The translations under genes and the position numbers were made by a program. From the NCBI RefSeq assembly GCF_039536205.1, contig NZ_BAAAYL010000001.1:5704001-5768000 (forward strand): a stretch of DNA of 64,000 bases, given 5' to 3'. Shown in pieces: positions 25,157-36,180 of the stretch (within the stretch, counting starts at the first letter, position 1; each line of letters begins with the position of its first letter). Source of the DNA: Streptomyces sannanensis. GTDB lineage: Bacteria; Actinomycetota; Actinomycetes; Streptomycetales; Streptomycetaceae. The notes below the pieces were generated by a model. It saw only the letters and a program-made list of their open reading frames with translations, ran no database searches and was not told the origin of the DNA.

Positions 25157-26557
25157 ATGAGCCGCACCCTGATCCATGGCGGCCTCGTCATCACGGCCGC
25201 CGACGAGGTCCACGCCGATGTACTGATCGAGGACGGCCGGATCGCCGCCCTCGCCGCGCACGGCTCGGCGGTCGCCGGGACCTGGACCGCGGACCGTACG
25301 ATCGATGCTACGAACAAGTACGTCATCCCGGGCGGAGTCGACGCCCACACCCATATGGAGCTGCCGTTCGGCGGGACCTTCGCCTCGGACACCTTCGAGA
25401 CCGGCACCCGGGCCGCGGCCTGGGGCGGCACCACGACCATCGTGGACTTCGCGGTCCAGTCGGTCGGGCACAGCCTGCGCGAGGGGCTCGATGCCTGGTA
25501 CGCCAAGGCGGACGGCAAGTGTGCCATCGACTATGCCTTCCACATGATCCTCTCGGACGTCAACGAAAGCTCCCTGAAGGAGATGGACCTGCTGGTGGAG
25601 GAGGGCGTCACCTCCTTCAAGCTCTTCATGGCCTACCCCGGTGTCTTCTACAGCGACGACGGGCAGATCCTGCGCGCCATGCAGCGCTCGTCCGGCAACG
25701 GCGGGCTGATCATGATGCACGCCGAGAACGGCATCGCCATCGACGTGCTCGTCGAGCAGGCCCTGGCCCGCGGCGAGACCGACCCCCGCTACCACGGCGA
25801 GGTACGCAAGGTCCTGCTGGAGGCCGAGGCGACGCACCGCGCGATCCAGCTGGCCCGGGTGGCCGGTGCCCCCCTCTACGTCGTCCATGTCTCCGCCGAG
25901 GAAGCCGTCGCCGAGCTCGCCGCGGCCCGCGACAAGGGCCTCAACGTCTTCGGCGAGACCTGCCCGCAGTACCTCTTCCTGTCCACCGACCATCTCGCCG
26001 AGCCGGACTTCGAGGGCGCCAAGTACGTCTGCTCGACCCCGCTGCGGCCCAAGGAACACCAGGCGGCGCTGTGGCGCGGCCTGCGCACCAACGACCTCCA
26101 AGTCGTCTCCACCGACCACTGCCCCTTCTGCTTCAGCGGCCAGAAGGAGCTGGGCCGCGGCGACTTCTCCAAGATCCCCAACGGCCTCCCCGGCGTCGAG
26201 AACCGCATGGACCTGCTCCACCAGGCCGTCGTCGACGGACACATCACCCGCCGCCGCTGGATCGAGATCGCCTGCGCCACCCCGGCGAGGATGTTCGGGC
26301 TCTACCCGGCCAAGGGCACCATCGCCCCCGGCGCCGACGCCGACATCGTCATCTACGACCCGCACGCGGAACAGGTCCTGTCCGCCGAGACCCACCACAT
26401 GAACGTCGACTACTCGGCGTACGAAGGGAAACGCGTCACCGGACGCGTCGAGACGGTCCTCTCACGGGGTGAACTCGTCATCGACCAGCGGCAGTTCACC
26501 GGACGTGCCGGTCACGGCCTCTACACCCCCCGGGCCACCTGTCAGTACCTCGACTAA
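25157..26557 (+). CDS. dihydropyrimidinase / hydantoinase
   Basis: A 466-residue cyclic amidohydrolase. Binuclear metal-site features are the HxH of GGVDAHTHMELPF, the carboxylatable Lys in TSFKLFMAY, His in MMHAENG and VVHVSAEE, and Asp in STDHCPF. It opens dihydropyrimidine or hydantoin rings to N-carbamoyl amino acids, feeding the nitrilase at 22598. The ATG at 25157 follows GAGGAGG. The LLM oxidoreductase follows after 24 bp. Confidence 0.93.
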   Translation: MSRTLIHGGLVITAADEVHADVLIEDGRIAALAAHGSAVAGTWTADRTIDATNKYVIPGGVDAHTHMELPFGGTFASDTFETGTRAAAWGGTTTIVDFAVQSVGHSLREGLDAWYAKADGKCAIDYAFHMILSDVNESSLKEMDLLVEEGVTSFKLFMAYPGVFYSDDGQILRAMQRSSGNGGLIMMHAENGIAIDVLVEQALARGETDPRYHGEVRKVLLEAEATHRAIQLARVAGAPLYVVHVSAEEAVAELAAARDKGLNVFGETCPQYLFLSTDHLAEPDFEGAKYVCSTPLRPKEHQAALWRGLRTNDLQVVSTDHCPFCFSGQKELGRGDFSKIPNGLPGVENRMDLLHQAVVDGHITRRRWIEIACATPARMFGLYPAKGTIAPGADADIVIYDPHAEQVLSAETHHMNVDYSAYEGKRVTGRVETVLSRGELVIDQRQFTGRAGHGLYTPRATCQYLD

Positions 26558-26581
26558 GAAACCGAACCAGGAGGTTCCGTC

Positions 26582-27580
26582 ATGGACTTCGGACTCGTCC
26601 TGCAGACCGACCCGCCGGCCTCCGAGGTCGTCGGACTGATGCGCCGCGCCGAGCGCAACGGCTTCGGCTACGGCTGGACCTTCGACTCGGCGGTGCTCTG
26701 GCAGGAACCCTTCGTCATCTACAGCCGGATCCTGGAACACACGACGAAGCTGCGCGTCGGCCCCATGGTCACCAACCCCGGCACCCGCACCTGGGAGGTC
26801 ACCGCCTCCACCTTCGCCACGCTCAACGACATGTACGGCAACCGCACCGTCTGTGGCATCGGCCGCGGCGACTCCGCCATGCGGGTCGCGGGCCGCAAGC
26901 CCAACACCCTGACGAGAGTGGGGGAGGCGATCGACACCATCCGGGCCCTCGCCGAGGGCCGGGAAGCCGTCGTGGACGGCACTCCGGTCCGTATCCCCTG
27001 GGTCAAGAACGGCAGACTGCCCGTCTGGATGGCCGCCTACGGGCCGAAGGCGCTCGCCCTCGCCGGACAGAAGGCCGACGGCTTCATCCTCCAGCTCGCC
27101 GACCCCTATCTCACCGAGTGGATGGTGAAGGCGGTACGGGCCGCGGCGGCGGAAGCCGGCCGCGACCCCGACTCGGTCTACATCTGCGTGGCCGCACCCT
27201 CCTACGTCGGCGACGATCTCGCCCACGCCCGCGAACAATGCCGCTGGTTCGGCGGCATGGTCGGCAACCATGTCGCCGACCTGGTCGCGAAGTACGGCGA
27301 ACACTCCGGCATGGTGCCGGAGGCGCTCACCGCGTACATCAAGGAACGGCACGGCTACGACTACAGTCACCACGGGCGCGCCGACAACCCGTCCACCGAC
27401 TTCGTCCCGGACGAGATCGTCGACCGGTTCTGCCTGCTCGGCCCCGCCGAGGCACACATCGAGAAACTGCAGGCGCTGCGCGAGCTGGGCGTCGACCAGT
27501 TCGCGGTGTACGCGATGCACGACGCGCGAGAGGCGGTCATCGACGCGTACGGAGAGAAGGTCATCCCCGCGCTGCGCTGA
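26582..27580 (+). CDS. LLM-class F420-dependent oxidoreductase
   Basis: A 332-residue luciferase-like (beta/alpha)8 barrel. MDFGLVLQTDPPASEV at the start, TWEVTASTFATLNDM and VCGIGRGDSAMRVAGRKP fit the TIGR03842-type F420-dependent subfamily. In this cluster it may reduce or oxidise the pyrimidine or ureide ring before the amidohydrolase step, taking the place of a dihydropyrimidine dehydrogenase, which is absent; that is inference. AGGAGG precedes the ATG. Confidence 0.88.
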   Translation: MDFGLVLQTDPPASEVVGLMRRAERNGFGYGWTFDSAVLWQEPFVIYSRILEHTTKLRVGPMVTNPGTRTWEVTASTFATLNDMYGNRTVCGIGRGDSAMRVAGRKPNTLTRVGEAIDTIRALAEGREAVVDGTPVRIPWVKNGRLPVWMAAYGPKALALAGQKADGFILQLADPYLTEWMVKAVRAAAAEAGRDPDSVYICVAAPSYVGDDLAHAREQCRWFGGMVGNHVADLVAKYGEHSGMVPEALTAYIKERHGYDYSHHGRADNPSTDFVPDEIVDRFCLLGPAEAHIEKLQALRELGVDQFAVYAMHDAREAVIDAYGEKVIPALR

Positions 27581-27605
27581 CCTGCACATCCTCCCCTCCA
27601 GCAGT

Positions 27606-27631
27606 CCCCTCCCCGCCGTCCCGGGGAGGGG
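27606..27631 (+). terminator. stem-loop between LLM and NCS1 genes
   Basis: CCCCTCCCCG / CGGGGAGGGG, perfect 10-bp arms with a 6-nt loop, 26 bp after the LLM stop. It may attenuate rather than end transcription, because the transporter has no obvious operator of its own. Confidence 0.6.
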
Positions 27632-27678
27632 TGCCGCACGGCCTCTCCCACCGTCCCCATCAGCGATTGGCCTGCCGT

Positions 27679-29214
<1,536 letters not shown>

Positions 29215-29230
29215 CGGCAAGGACGGACAG

Positions 29231-29262
29231 GACTGCCCCGCCGACCGGTCGGCGGGGCAGTC
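29231..29262 (+). terminator. terminator after NCS1
   Basis: A 32-bp perfect palindrome centred on ACCGGT, GC-rich, 16 bp past the transporter stop. Confidence 0.8.
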
Positions 29263-29444
29263 CCATGGAGGCAGGGCCTGAGGCAGTTGAATCCGCGTGA
29301 TTCGGCCTGGGCTCGACGCATCTGCCCACTACCGTCCGCTGCCGTGTCGCACGGACCGGGATTCCCGCGAGGTCCGCGAAATCGCCCGGAATCGATTGGC
29401 CCGGCCGCCGAAGTGACGGTCGGGCCGATGAGTTGACGGGTAAA

Positions 29445-29717
29445 CGTTGCCGGTCGCGGCACTCGCTCGACCCCGACATCGGTCAACACCCGCTTGCGGG
29501 ATGTGCCGTTGCGCGAATTGCCGGTCCCGATGCCGGCCTTGTCGCTCTTCTCATAGCCCAGATGCTCACTCATCTCGGCCTCCAAGGCGCCCTCCAGGAC
29601 CAGCTTGACCAGCCCCTTGAGCAGCCCGTTCTCCCCGACCAGATTCACGTCTTCGGAGCGGGCCCGGGCCACCAGTTGCTCGGCCGGTTCCCTGTCCAGA
29701 TCGGTCAGTCTCGCCAA
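29445..29717 (-). pseudogene. IS256-family transposase, 5' fragment
   Basis: About 90 codons from the N-terminal half of an IS256-type transposase: LKGLVKLVLEGALEAEMSEH, LGYEKSDKAG, and GNSRNGTSRKRVLTDVGVE. Homology ends near 29445 and the catalytic DDE region is missing. Confidence 0.85.
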
Positions 29718-29849
29718 CTCGGTCCCCGTGGCTCTCGCGGGGGCGCTCGTCCCTGATGCCCATCGGTGATCCTTCCCGGCAGAGGCGACGTCTCATGCCA
29801 GACGGGTCACACCGGGGCATAGATAATCTTCAGGACAATCCCGGCGGCG

Positions 29850-29945
29850 TTTGTACCAGTCGACTCACTCGGCGGTGGCGAGCTCGACGTGTGAGAGCGT
29901 CTTCCAGGGTCTCTGCGGTTTGATGACCTCGGTCTTGTACAGGCA
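29850..29945 (-). pseudogene. IS3-family OrfB C-terminal fragment
   Basis: The minus strand reads LYKTEVIKPQRPWKTL, SHVELATAE, stop, VDWYKR, matching the end of IS3 OrfB transposases (compare LFKTEVIKPQRPWRSL in the intact element at 34881). An in-frame stop and missing ends show it is dead. The following 180 bp (29950-30130) are probably more mobile-element debris; I could not assign them. Confidence 0.75.
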
Positions 29946-30133
29946 ATGCCGCGGAGATAACCCGTCCTGCCCCACGTCACGTGGATCAACTTCCCTTGGC
30001 AGGGGCCAGCCATTCGGGGGCCAGGTCGTTGACCTCTGCCTCTACCTGTCCGCCACGATCGTCATGCTCCGTATGGTCATCCGGCGCGCCATCCATCTCT
30101 ACCGCTGGGGCGGCTCCCGACCACCAAAAGGCT

Positions 30134-32694
30134 CAAGTGACGCCTACTGCAGGGCAGTCCAACGAAAGCCACGGATCGATCAACGACGGATTTCGGTCAA
30201 GTTGGCGCCGCGTGCATGACGGGTCCTCGTCAAAGCTGGCACGCTTCTCTCCAGTCGCCGCAGAGCACCCCTGCAAACGCACGCGCACCACACGATGCGG
30301 CGATCACGTCGGACACCGTCCGACCCACTCGCACCTCCAGCTCTACCGGGCGGCAACACCCCCGCCTGCCCGGCTGACTCCGGCCGTACACACCCGGCTG
30401 CCGCAGAAGGAGTTCCGTGTGACTCGATCCCCCCGAAAGGCTTTCGCCGCGAGCGCGTTGATAGCCGGCGCCGCGATGATCGCGGCCGCGCTGCCGGCCG
30501 GTGTCGCCACCGCCGACACCGTGAGCCAGGCCCCGGCCAAGGCCCAGGCCCGCGCCGGCGCACTGTCGGTGCAGTTGTCGCCGTCGCAGCGTGGCGAGTT
30601 GCTGGCCGCGGCGAACGCCTCCCGGGCGGTGACCGCCAGGTCGCTGCACCTGGGGTCGCAGGAGGCGCTGATCGTCAAGTCCGTCCTGAAGGACGCGGAC
30701 GGCAGCCTGCACACCCGCTACGAGCGGACTTTCGCCGGACTGCCGGTCCTGGGCGGCGACCTGGTCGTCCACACCGCCGCGAACGGCTCCGCCAAGGGCG
30801 TCACCAAGGCCACCGACGCGACCATCACCGTCGCCTCCACCACCGCCGCCAAGAGCGCCGGCTCCGCGAAGACCTTCGCGCTGGGCCGCGCCAAGGCCAA
30901 GGGCGTCGCGAAGGCGACGGCCGGCACCGCCCGTAAGGTCGTCTGGGCCGCGTCCGGCACCCCGACCCTGGCCTGGGAGACGGTGGTCGGCGGCACCCAG
31001 GCCGACGGCACCCCTTCCGAGCTGCACGTCATCACCGACGCCAAGACCGGCGCGAAGCTGTTCGAGTTCCAGGGCATCGAGACCGGCGTCGGCAACAGCA
31101 AGTACTCCGGCCAGGTCACCATCGGCACCACACCGGCCGACGGCAGCTACTCGATGACCGACGGCACCCGCGGCGGCCACAAGACCTACGACCTCAACGG
31201 CGGCAGATCCGGCGGCACGCTGTTCACCGACCCGGACGACACCTGGGGCGACGGCACCACCGGCGACCGGCAGACCGCCGCCGTGGACGCCGCCTACGGC
31301 GCCCAGCTCACCTGGGACTACTACAAGGACGTCCACGGCCGCAACGGCATCAAGAACGACGGCGTCGGCGCCTCCACACGCGTTCACTACCGCAACGCCT
31401 ACGTCAACGCGTTCTGGGACGACCGCTGCTTCTGCATGACCTACGGCGACGGTGCCGGCAACACCAAGCCGCTCACCTCCATCGACATCGGCGCCCACGA
31501 GATGACCCACGGCATCACCTCCAGCACCGCGAACCTGATCTACCGCGGCGAGTCCGGCGGCCTCAACGAGGCCACCTCCGACATCATGGCCGCCGCCGTG
31601 GAGTTCTGGGCCGACAACGCTTCCGACCCCGGCGACTACCTGGTCGGCGAGAAGGTCGACATCTTCGGCAACGGCACCCCGCTGCGCTACATGGACAAGC
31701 CCTCCAAGGACGGAAGGTCCGCCGACGCCTGGTACACCGGTATCGGCTCCATCGACGTCCACTACTCCTCCGGCCCGGCCAACCACTGGTTCTACCTGGC
31801 CTCCGAGGGCAGCGGCGCCAAGACCGTGGGCGGCGTGGACTACGACTCCCCGACCTCCGACGGCCTGCCGGTCACCGCGATCGGCCGGGACGCCGCCGCC
31901 AAGATCTGGTACAAGGCCCTCACCACCTACATGACCTCGTCCACCGACTACGCCGGTGCCCGCACCGCCACCCTCCAGGCCGCCGCCGACCTGTACGGGC
32001 TGGGCAGCGACACCTACATCAACGCCGCCAACGCCTGGGCCGCCATCAACGTCGGCCCGCGCGTCGTCGACGGCATCATGCTGACCAACCCCGGCCCCCA
32101 GGCCAGCGCGGTCGACACCGCAGCCGGCCTCCAGATCCAGGCCACCGGCTTCAACCCCGGTGCCCTCACCTACTTCGCCACCGGCCTCCCCGCGGGCCTG
32201 ACCATCAACCACGTCACCGGCCTCATCACCGGTACCCCCACCACGGTGGGCACCAGCAACGTCACCGTCACCGTCAGAGGCTCCATGCACGGCATCACCA
32301 AGACGACCTTCACCTGGCGCGTCGCCAGGGGCATCTTCGAGAACACCACCGACGTGTCGATCCCGGACGCGACGGACGTCCCGGGCCCCCCGGTCTTCTC
32401 GGACGTCGACGTCACCGGGCTCTCGGGCCAGGCGCCGAGCGAGCTCAGGGTGGACGTGGACATCAAGCACCCCTACCGCGGTGACCTGGTCATCGACCTG
32501 GTCGCCCCCGACGGCACGCTGTACTCGCTGAGGAAGTGGGACTGGCGCGAATCGGCCGTCAACCTGCGCGCCACTTACACGGTGGACGCCACCAGCCAGG
32601 TCGCCAACGGCACCTGGAGGCTCCAGGTCCGGGACATGGGATGGCCCGACGGGGGCTACATCGACAGCTGGAGGCTCGTTTTCTAAGCTTGACT
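30134..32694. repeat. 2.56-kb duplicated unit, copy 1
   Basis: From CAAGTGACGCCTA to TAAGCTTGAC, including about 285 bp upstream and the whole M4 protease gene. Copy 2 is 36181-38750. The upstream part and first half are nearly identical, while the second half differs more, which suggests gene conversion or selection on the 3' half. Confidence 0.9.
30419..32686 (+). CDS. secreted M4-family metalloprotease, copy 1
   Basis: A 755-residue preproprotease. Signal peptide about residues 1-32 (ends AGVATADT); FTP/PepSY propeptide (about 45-200); thermolysin-like catalytic domain with HEMTH (His360, Glu361, His364) and the third ligand Glu in GGLNEATSD; His of the proton relay in SIDVHYSSGPANHWF; then an Ig-like putative domain (YFATGLPAGLTIN, GLITGTP) and a P/Homo-B-type C-terminal domain (ELRVDVDIKHPYRGDLVIDL). 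GTG 30419 follows AAGGAG. Exported neutral protease for extracellular protein breakdown. Its terminator is interrupted downstream by a group II intron. Confidence 0.93.
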   Translation: MTRSPRKAFAASALIAGAAMIAAALPAGVATADTVSQAPAKAQARAGALSVQLSPSQRGELLAAANASRAVTARSLHLGSQEALIVKSVLKDADGSLHTRYERTFAGLPVLGGDLVVHTAANGSAKGVTKATDATITVASTTAAKSAGSAKTFALGRAKAKGVAKATAGTARKVVWAASGTPTLAWETVVGGTQADGTPSELHVITDAKTGAKLFEFQGIETGVGNSKYSGQVTIGTTPADGSYSMTDGTRGGHKTYDLNGGRSGGTLFTDPDDTWGDGTTGDRQTAAVDAAYGAQLTWDYYKDVHGRNGIKNDGVGASTRVHYRNAYVNAFWDDRCFCMTYGDGAGNTKPLTSIDIGAHEMTHGITSSTANLIYRGESGGLNEATSDIMAAAVEFWADNASDPGDYLVGEKVDIFGNGTPLRYMDKPSKDGRSADAWYTGIGSIDVHYSSGPANHWFYLASEGSGAKTVGGVDYDSPTSDGLPVTAIGRDAAAKIWYKALTTYMTSSTDYAGARTATLQAAADLYGLGSDTYINAANAWAAINVGPRVVDGIMLTNPGPQASAVDTAAGLQIQATGFNPGALTYFATGLPAGLTINHVTGLITGTPTTVGTSNVTVTVRGSMHGITKTTFTWRVARGIFENTTDVSIPDATDVPGPPVFSDVDVTGLSGQAPSELRVDVDIKHPYRGDLVIDLVAPDGTLYSLRKWDWRESAVNLRATYTVDATSQVANGTWRLQVRDMGWPDGGYIDSWRLVF

Positions 32695-32697
32695 ATT

Positions 32698-32728
32698 AAC
32701 CCCACCAAGATCATTTCTTGGTGGGGTT
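32698..32728 (+). terminator. terminator of protease copy 1 / intron target hairpin
   Basis: Perfect 13-bp stem AACCCCACCAAGA / TCTTGGTGGGGTT with loop TCATT, 11 bp after the stop. The group II intron begins 5-7 bp after the hairpin. Confidence 0.85.
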
Positions 32729-32734
32729 CGTCGT

Positions 32735-34656
32735 GTGCGCCCAGCATGGGCGATTGCTTGGGGGTGAAAGTCCCCTGGGGGAAGAGGTGGTGCTAACCCC
32801 GAGCCGGAGGCAAGGGCGTCACCGTGAGGTGGGGTCTGGAGGAAGCCCGAGGCGAGACCTGGGTACCGAGGAACACGAACCGTGTATGAGGCGTGCTGGT
32901 CGGGTGAGCCTGCATGGCAAGGCGAAGCCCGTCACTGCCAAGAAGGCCAGTGCGTAAACGCGGCGGAGATCCAGGGACAGTGATCGTTCTTACCTGGGGA
33001 GATCTGTTCGGGTGTCGGTTGTGCTGAGGTGTCGCCGCGCCGACGGAGTGGGCCGGGAGGCCGACTCTGACCGGGCAGAAGTCAGCAGAGGCCGTAGTAC
33101 CAGCCGGGATGGCCGTCGCCTGGTGATGGGCTGGGAAGGGCCGAACATCGAGTGGAACGGGTGATGTGGTGGTTGCTCGTGCTGGTCACATGGACCGCGG
33201 CAAGTCCGCTTCGGCGGTGCCGACCGGGGAGGGACCGGGGCATTCCGGAAGTGTCCCGGCGGAGCGTAGTGGCCGGTCGGCGCACTCCATGGAGGACGTT
33301 CACCGGGAGCGGGAGTCCTCGCTGTGGGAGCGGATGCTCTCCAGGGAGAACCTGCTCGCGGCGCTCAACCGCGTCGAAGTGAACCGGGGTGCACCCGGAG
33401 TGGATGGCATGACTACGGCTGAGTTGCGGCCGTGGATCGCAGTGCACTGGCCTGAAGTGAGGGCCGAACTCGACGCGGGCATCTACCGGCCGGCGCCGGT
33501 CCGTCAGGTGATCATCCCGAAGCCTGGTGGCGGCGAGCGGATGCTGGGGGTGCCGCGGGTGCTGGACCGCTTGATCCAGCAGGCCATCGCGCAAGTACTC
33601 GTGCCCATCTTCGACCCGCAGTTCTCGGGGTCGTCCTTCGGATTCCGTCCCGGCCGGTCCGCCCATCAGGCGGTCCGGGTCGCGCGGCGGGCGATCGAGG
33701 ACGGCTACCGGTGGGTCGTGGACCTTGATCTGGACCGGTTCTTCGACCGGGTCCAGCATGACGTCCTGATGGCGCGGGTCGCGCGCAAGGTCGCTGACCG
33801 CAGGGTCTTGAGACTGGTCCGCAGGTATTTGGAAGCCGGGATCATGGTGGACGGCATCAAGATGCCGAGCGAAGAGGGGACCCCGCAGGGGTCCCCGCTG
33901 TCGCCGGTGCTGTCGAACATCATGCTCGACGACCTGGACCGGGAACTGTTCAGGCGCGGTCACCGGTTCGTGCGCTACGCCGACGACGTGCGCGTCTTCG
34001 TGCGGAGCGAACGAGCCGCCAGAAGGGTGCTCGCCTCGGTCACGGCCGTGGTCGAGCAGCGGCTGAAACTGATGGTCAACCGGGAGAAGTCGAAGGTGGG
34101 CCACGCCCGCTCGGCGGTGCTGCTGGGGTTCGGCTTCTACTTCACCCGGGCCGGGGTCAGGATCCGGGTCGATCCGAAGGCGGTCAAGCGCCTGAAGGAC
34201 CGGCTGCGGGAGTTGACCTCGCGCCGGTGGAGCATCGCGATGGATGAACGCATCGCGAAGATCAACCGCTTCACCACCGGATGGATGGGCTACTTCCAGC
34301 TAGCGGACACCCCGAAGGTGTTCAGGGAGCTGGACGAGTGGTTCCGCCGCAGGATGCGGCAGATCCGCTGGAAGGAATGGAAGCTCCCCAAGGCCCGGTT
34401 CAGGAACCTCCGCGAGCTCGGCATCGCCGAGTGGAAGGCCCGCGAATGGGCGGGCAGCGGCAAGGGTTACTGGCGGATCGCGGGATCGGCTGTCCTTCAG
34501 CGGGCGATGCCCAACTCTCACTGGGACGACCTCGGCCTGCGCATGCTCAAGCCGACCTGGCAACGGTTGAGATCAGCTTGATGAACCGCCGGATGCGTGG
34601 CCCGCATGTCCGGTGGTGTGAGAGGAGGGACGGGCGACCCGTCCCTCCTACTCGAT
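32735..34656 (+). mobile_element. group II intron
   Basis: The 5' end fits GUGYG (GTGCG at 32735; GTGTG at 32733 is the alternative), and the leader has typical domain I sequence. A reverse transcriptase ORF lies in domain IV. Domain V is recognisable at about 34579-34619: a hairpin with 9-bp lower stem ACCGCCGGA/TCCGGTGGT, a 2-nt bulge and a 4-bp upper stem. Domain VI is the stem GGAGGGACGGG/CCCGTCCCTCC (about 34623-34648), and the end is near CTCGAT (34656). Insertion directly after a terminator hairpin with an RT lacking an endonuclease domain resembles class C behaviour; class not certain. Confidence 0.85.
33289..34581 (+). CDS. ltrA: group II intron reverse transcriptase/maturase
   Basis: A 430-residue RT. 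RT blocks: RGAPGVDGMT, VRQVIIPKPGGGERMLGVP, FGFRPGRSAHQAV, VVDLDLDRFFDRV, GTPQGSPLSPVLSNIML and the catalytic RYADDVRVFV, then the maturase (X) domain (TTGWMGYF, GKGYWRIAGSAVLQRAM). No HNH endonuclease domain is present. The frame is open upstream to 33166; ATG 33289 gives a typical N-terminus. It splices and mobilises its own intron. Confidence 0.93.
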   Translation: MEDVHRERESSLWERMLSRENLLAALNRVEVNRGAPGVDGMTTAELRPWIAVHWPEVRAELDAGIYRPAPVRQVIIPKPGGGERMLGVPRVLDRLIQQAIAQVLVPIFDPQFSGSSFGFRPGRSAHQAVRVARRAIEDGYRWVVDLDLDRFFDRVQHDVLMARVARKVADRRVLRLVRRYLEAGIMVDGIKMPSEEGTPQGSPLSPVLSNIMLDDLDRELFRRGHRFVRYADDVRVFVRSERAARRVLASVTAVVEQRLKLMVNREKSKVGHARSAVLLGFGFYFTRAGVRIRVDPKAVKRLKDRLRELTSRRWSIAMDERIAKINRFTTGWMGYFQLADTPKVFRELDEWFRRRMRQIRWKEWKLPKARFRNLRELGIAEWKAREWAGSGKGYWRIAGSAVLQRAMPNSHWDDLGLRMLKPTWQRLRSA

Positions 34657-34880
34657 TCGCCCGACAGCTGGGTGGGCCTTTGCGTAATCGTGTCTTCTCG
34701 CTGAAGTCGACAACGGGTCTACCCAAAGGCCGTGATGGACAGTCTGCAAACGACGCCGGAGGCTCTGGCCGGGTTGTACGCGTCATTGTCCAGCATTCGC
34801 TGCGCGGTGTAGAAGCCCGAGAGCCGAGATCCAGCACGTTCGTTCTGGCCGCCGTACACGGAAGCTGGGGCGCACTTCGG
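34657..34880 (+). other. unassigned stretch between intron and IS3 element
   Basis: A plus-strand frame reads VYPKAVMDSLQTTPEALAGL and continues to SFWPPYTEAG but is interrupted by a stop. It looks like a fragment of a coding sequence cut by the intron and IS insertion. Family not recognised. Confidence 0.3.
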
Positions 34881-34930
34881 TGAACCGTTCCGGGTTCGGT
34901 AGGGACTCGATCATTTGAGAGGAACGAGTC

Positions 34931-35227
34931 ATGGCACGTCCTTCCCAGTACCCGCTTGAGCTGCCCCGTCGTGCGGTGCGGATGGTCGCCGAGGTGCGGC
35001 CGGAGTACGACACAGAGTGGGCCGCGATGAAAGCGGTCGCCGCGAGGCTCGGGATCGGCACGACCGAGACGCTGCGCAAGTGGGTGCGGCAGGACGAGAT
35101 CGACGCCGGGACCCGGCCGGGGACGACCACGGAGGAGTCGGCCGAGCTGAAGCGGGCCAACGAGATCCTCAAGGCTGCGGCGAGTTTCTTCGCGGCCGAG
35201 CTCGACCGGCCACACACACGCTCGTAG
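34931..35227 (+). CDS. IS3-family OrfA
   Basis: A 98-residue helix-turn-helix protein of the IS3 OrfA/HTH_Tnp_1 family (YPLELPRRAVRMVAEVRPEY, LGIGTTETLRKWVRQDEID) ending in a leucine-rich helix (AELKRANEILKAAASFF). It binds the element ends and is the N-terminal part of the fused transposase. Confidence 0.92.
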   Translation: MARPSQYPLELPRRAVRMVAEVRPEYDTEWAAMKAVAARLGIGTTETLRKWVRQDEIDAGTRPGTTTEESAELKRANEILKAAASFFAAELDRPHTRS

Positions 35228-36153
35228 CGTTCATCGACGAGCACCGGGACCGCTTCGGCGGAGTCGAGCCGATCTGCCGTGTCCTCACCGAACACGACTG
35301 CAAGATCGCCCCCTCCACTTACTACGCCCACAAGAAACGCCTCGCAGCGCCTTCGGCCCGCACCGTCCGCGACACCGAGCTGAAGATCCTGATCCAGGAG
35401 GCATACGACACCAACTACCGTGTCTACGGCGCGAGGAAGATCTGGCGGCACCTGAACCGCCAGGGCCATGCCGTGGCCCGCTGCACCATCGAACGCCTCA
35501 TGCGTGAGCTCGGCATCACTGGCGCCGTCCGCGGCAAGAAGGTGATCACCACGATCCCTGACCCCACCGCGCCACGGGCACCGGACCTGGTCGACCGGGA
35601 CTTCGTCGCCGCGGCCCCCAATCGGTGCTGGGTTGCCGACTCCACCCACGTCGCCACGTTCTCGGGCGTCGTCTACGTCGCCTTCGTCGTGGACACCTTC
35701 TCCCGCCGGATCGTTGGCTGGTCCGCCTCGACCACGAAGCAGACCCGGCTCGTCCTGGACGCCCTGGACATGGGGCTGTGGCAACGCGACCGCGACCAAC
35801 GCCCGCCACTGCCAGGTGAGTTGGCTCATCACTCGGACGCGGGCTCGCAGTACACGTCCTTCACGCTGGCTGAGCACCTGGAGAAGGCCGGCATCGCCGC
35901 CTCGATCGGATCGGTCGGCGATGCGTACGACAACGCGCTGATGGAGTCCACAATCGGCCTCTTCAAAACCGAAGTGATCAAGCCGCAGCGGCCCTGGCGA
36001 TCCCTCGCCCAGGTCGAGCTGGCCACCGCCGAATGGACCGACTGGTACAACCACACCCGGCTCCACGGTGAGATAGGGCACATCCCACCCGCCGAATACG
36101 AAGCCAACCACTACCGGGGCACCACGAAAGCCCAGGTCACAACCAACATCTGA
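35218..36153 (+). CDS. IS3-family OrfB transposase (made by -1 frameshift)
   Basis: The DDE integrase domain lies in the -1 frame relative to OrfA and has no good start of its own. Slippage in the CACACACAC run (35211-35219) would join RPHT to LVAFIDEHRDRF. HTH_21 region first, then catalytic Asp in WVADSTHV, Asp in HHSDAGSQY and Glu in DNALMESTIGLFKTE. The frame is intact to the TGA at 36153, so the element may be active. Confidence 0.9.
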   Translation, partial: TLVAFIDEHRDRFGGVEPICRVLTEHDCKIAPSTYYAHKKRLAAPSARTVRDTELKILIQEAYDTNYRVYGARKIWRHLNRQGHAVARCTIERLMRELGITGAVRGKKVITTIPDPTAPRAPDLVDRDFVAAAPNRCWVADSTHVATFSGVVYVAFVVDTFSRRIVGWSASTTKQTRLVLDALDMGLWQRDRDQRPPLPGELAHHSDAGSQYTSFTLAEHLEKAGIAASIGSVGDAYDNALMESTIGLFKTEVIKPQRPWRSLAQVELATAEWTDWYNHTRLHGEIGHIPPAEYEANHYRGTTKAQVTTNI

Positions 36154-36180
36154 GATCTCTACCGAACCCGGAACGGTTCA

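Larger units (their letters stand above)
34881..36180 (+). mobile_element. complete IS3-family element, 1300 bp
   Basis: Terminal inverted repeats 34881-34905 and 36156-36180 match at 24 of 25 positions and have the IS3-type TG...CA ends. Two overlapping frames encode OrfA and OrfAB. No target-site duplication: the left flank is TTCGG, the right flank CAAGTG. The right end abuts exactly the start of protease repeat copy 2. Confidence 0.93.

Noticed and set aside
29950..30133. Frame reading VVDLCLYLSATIVMLRMVIR followed by RAIHLYRWGG as an IS5-like transposase end
   Set aside because: The resemblance is only general; no catalytic motif or inverted repeat was found, so it is noted as debris only.
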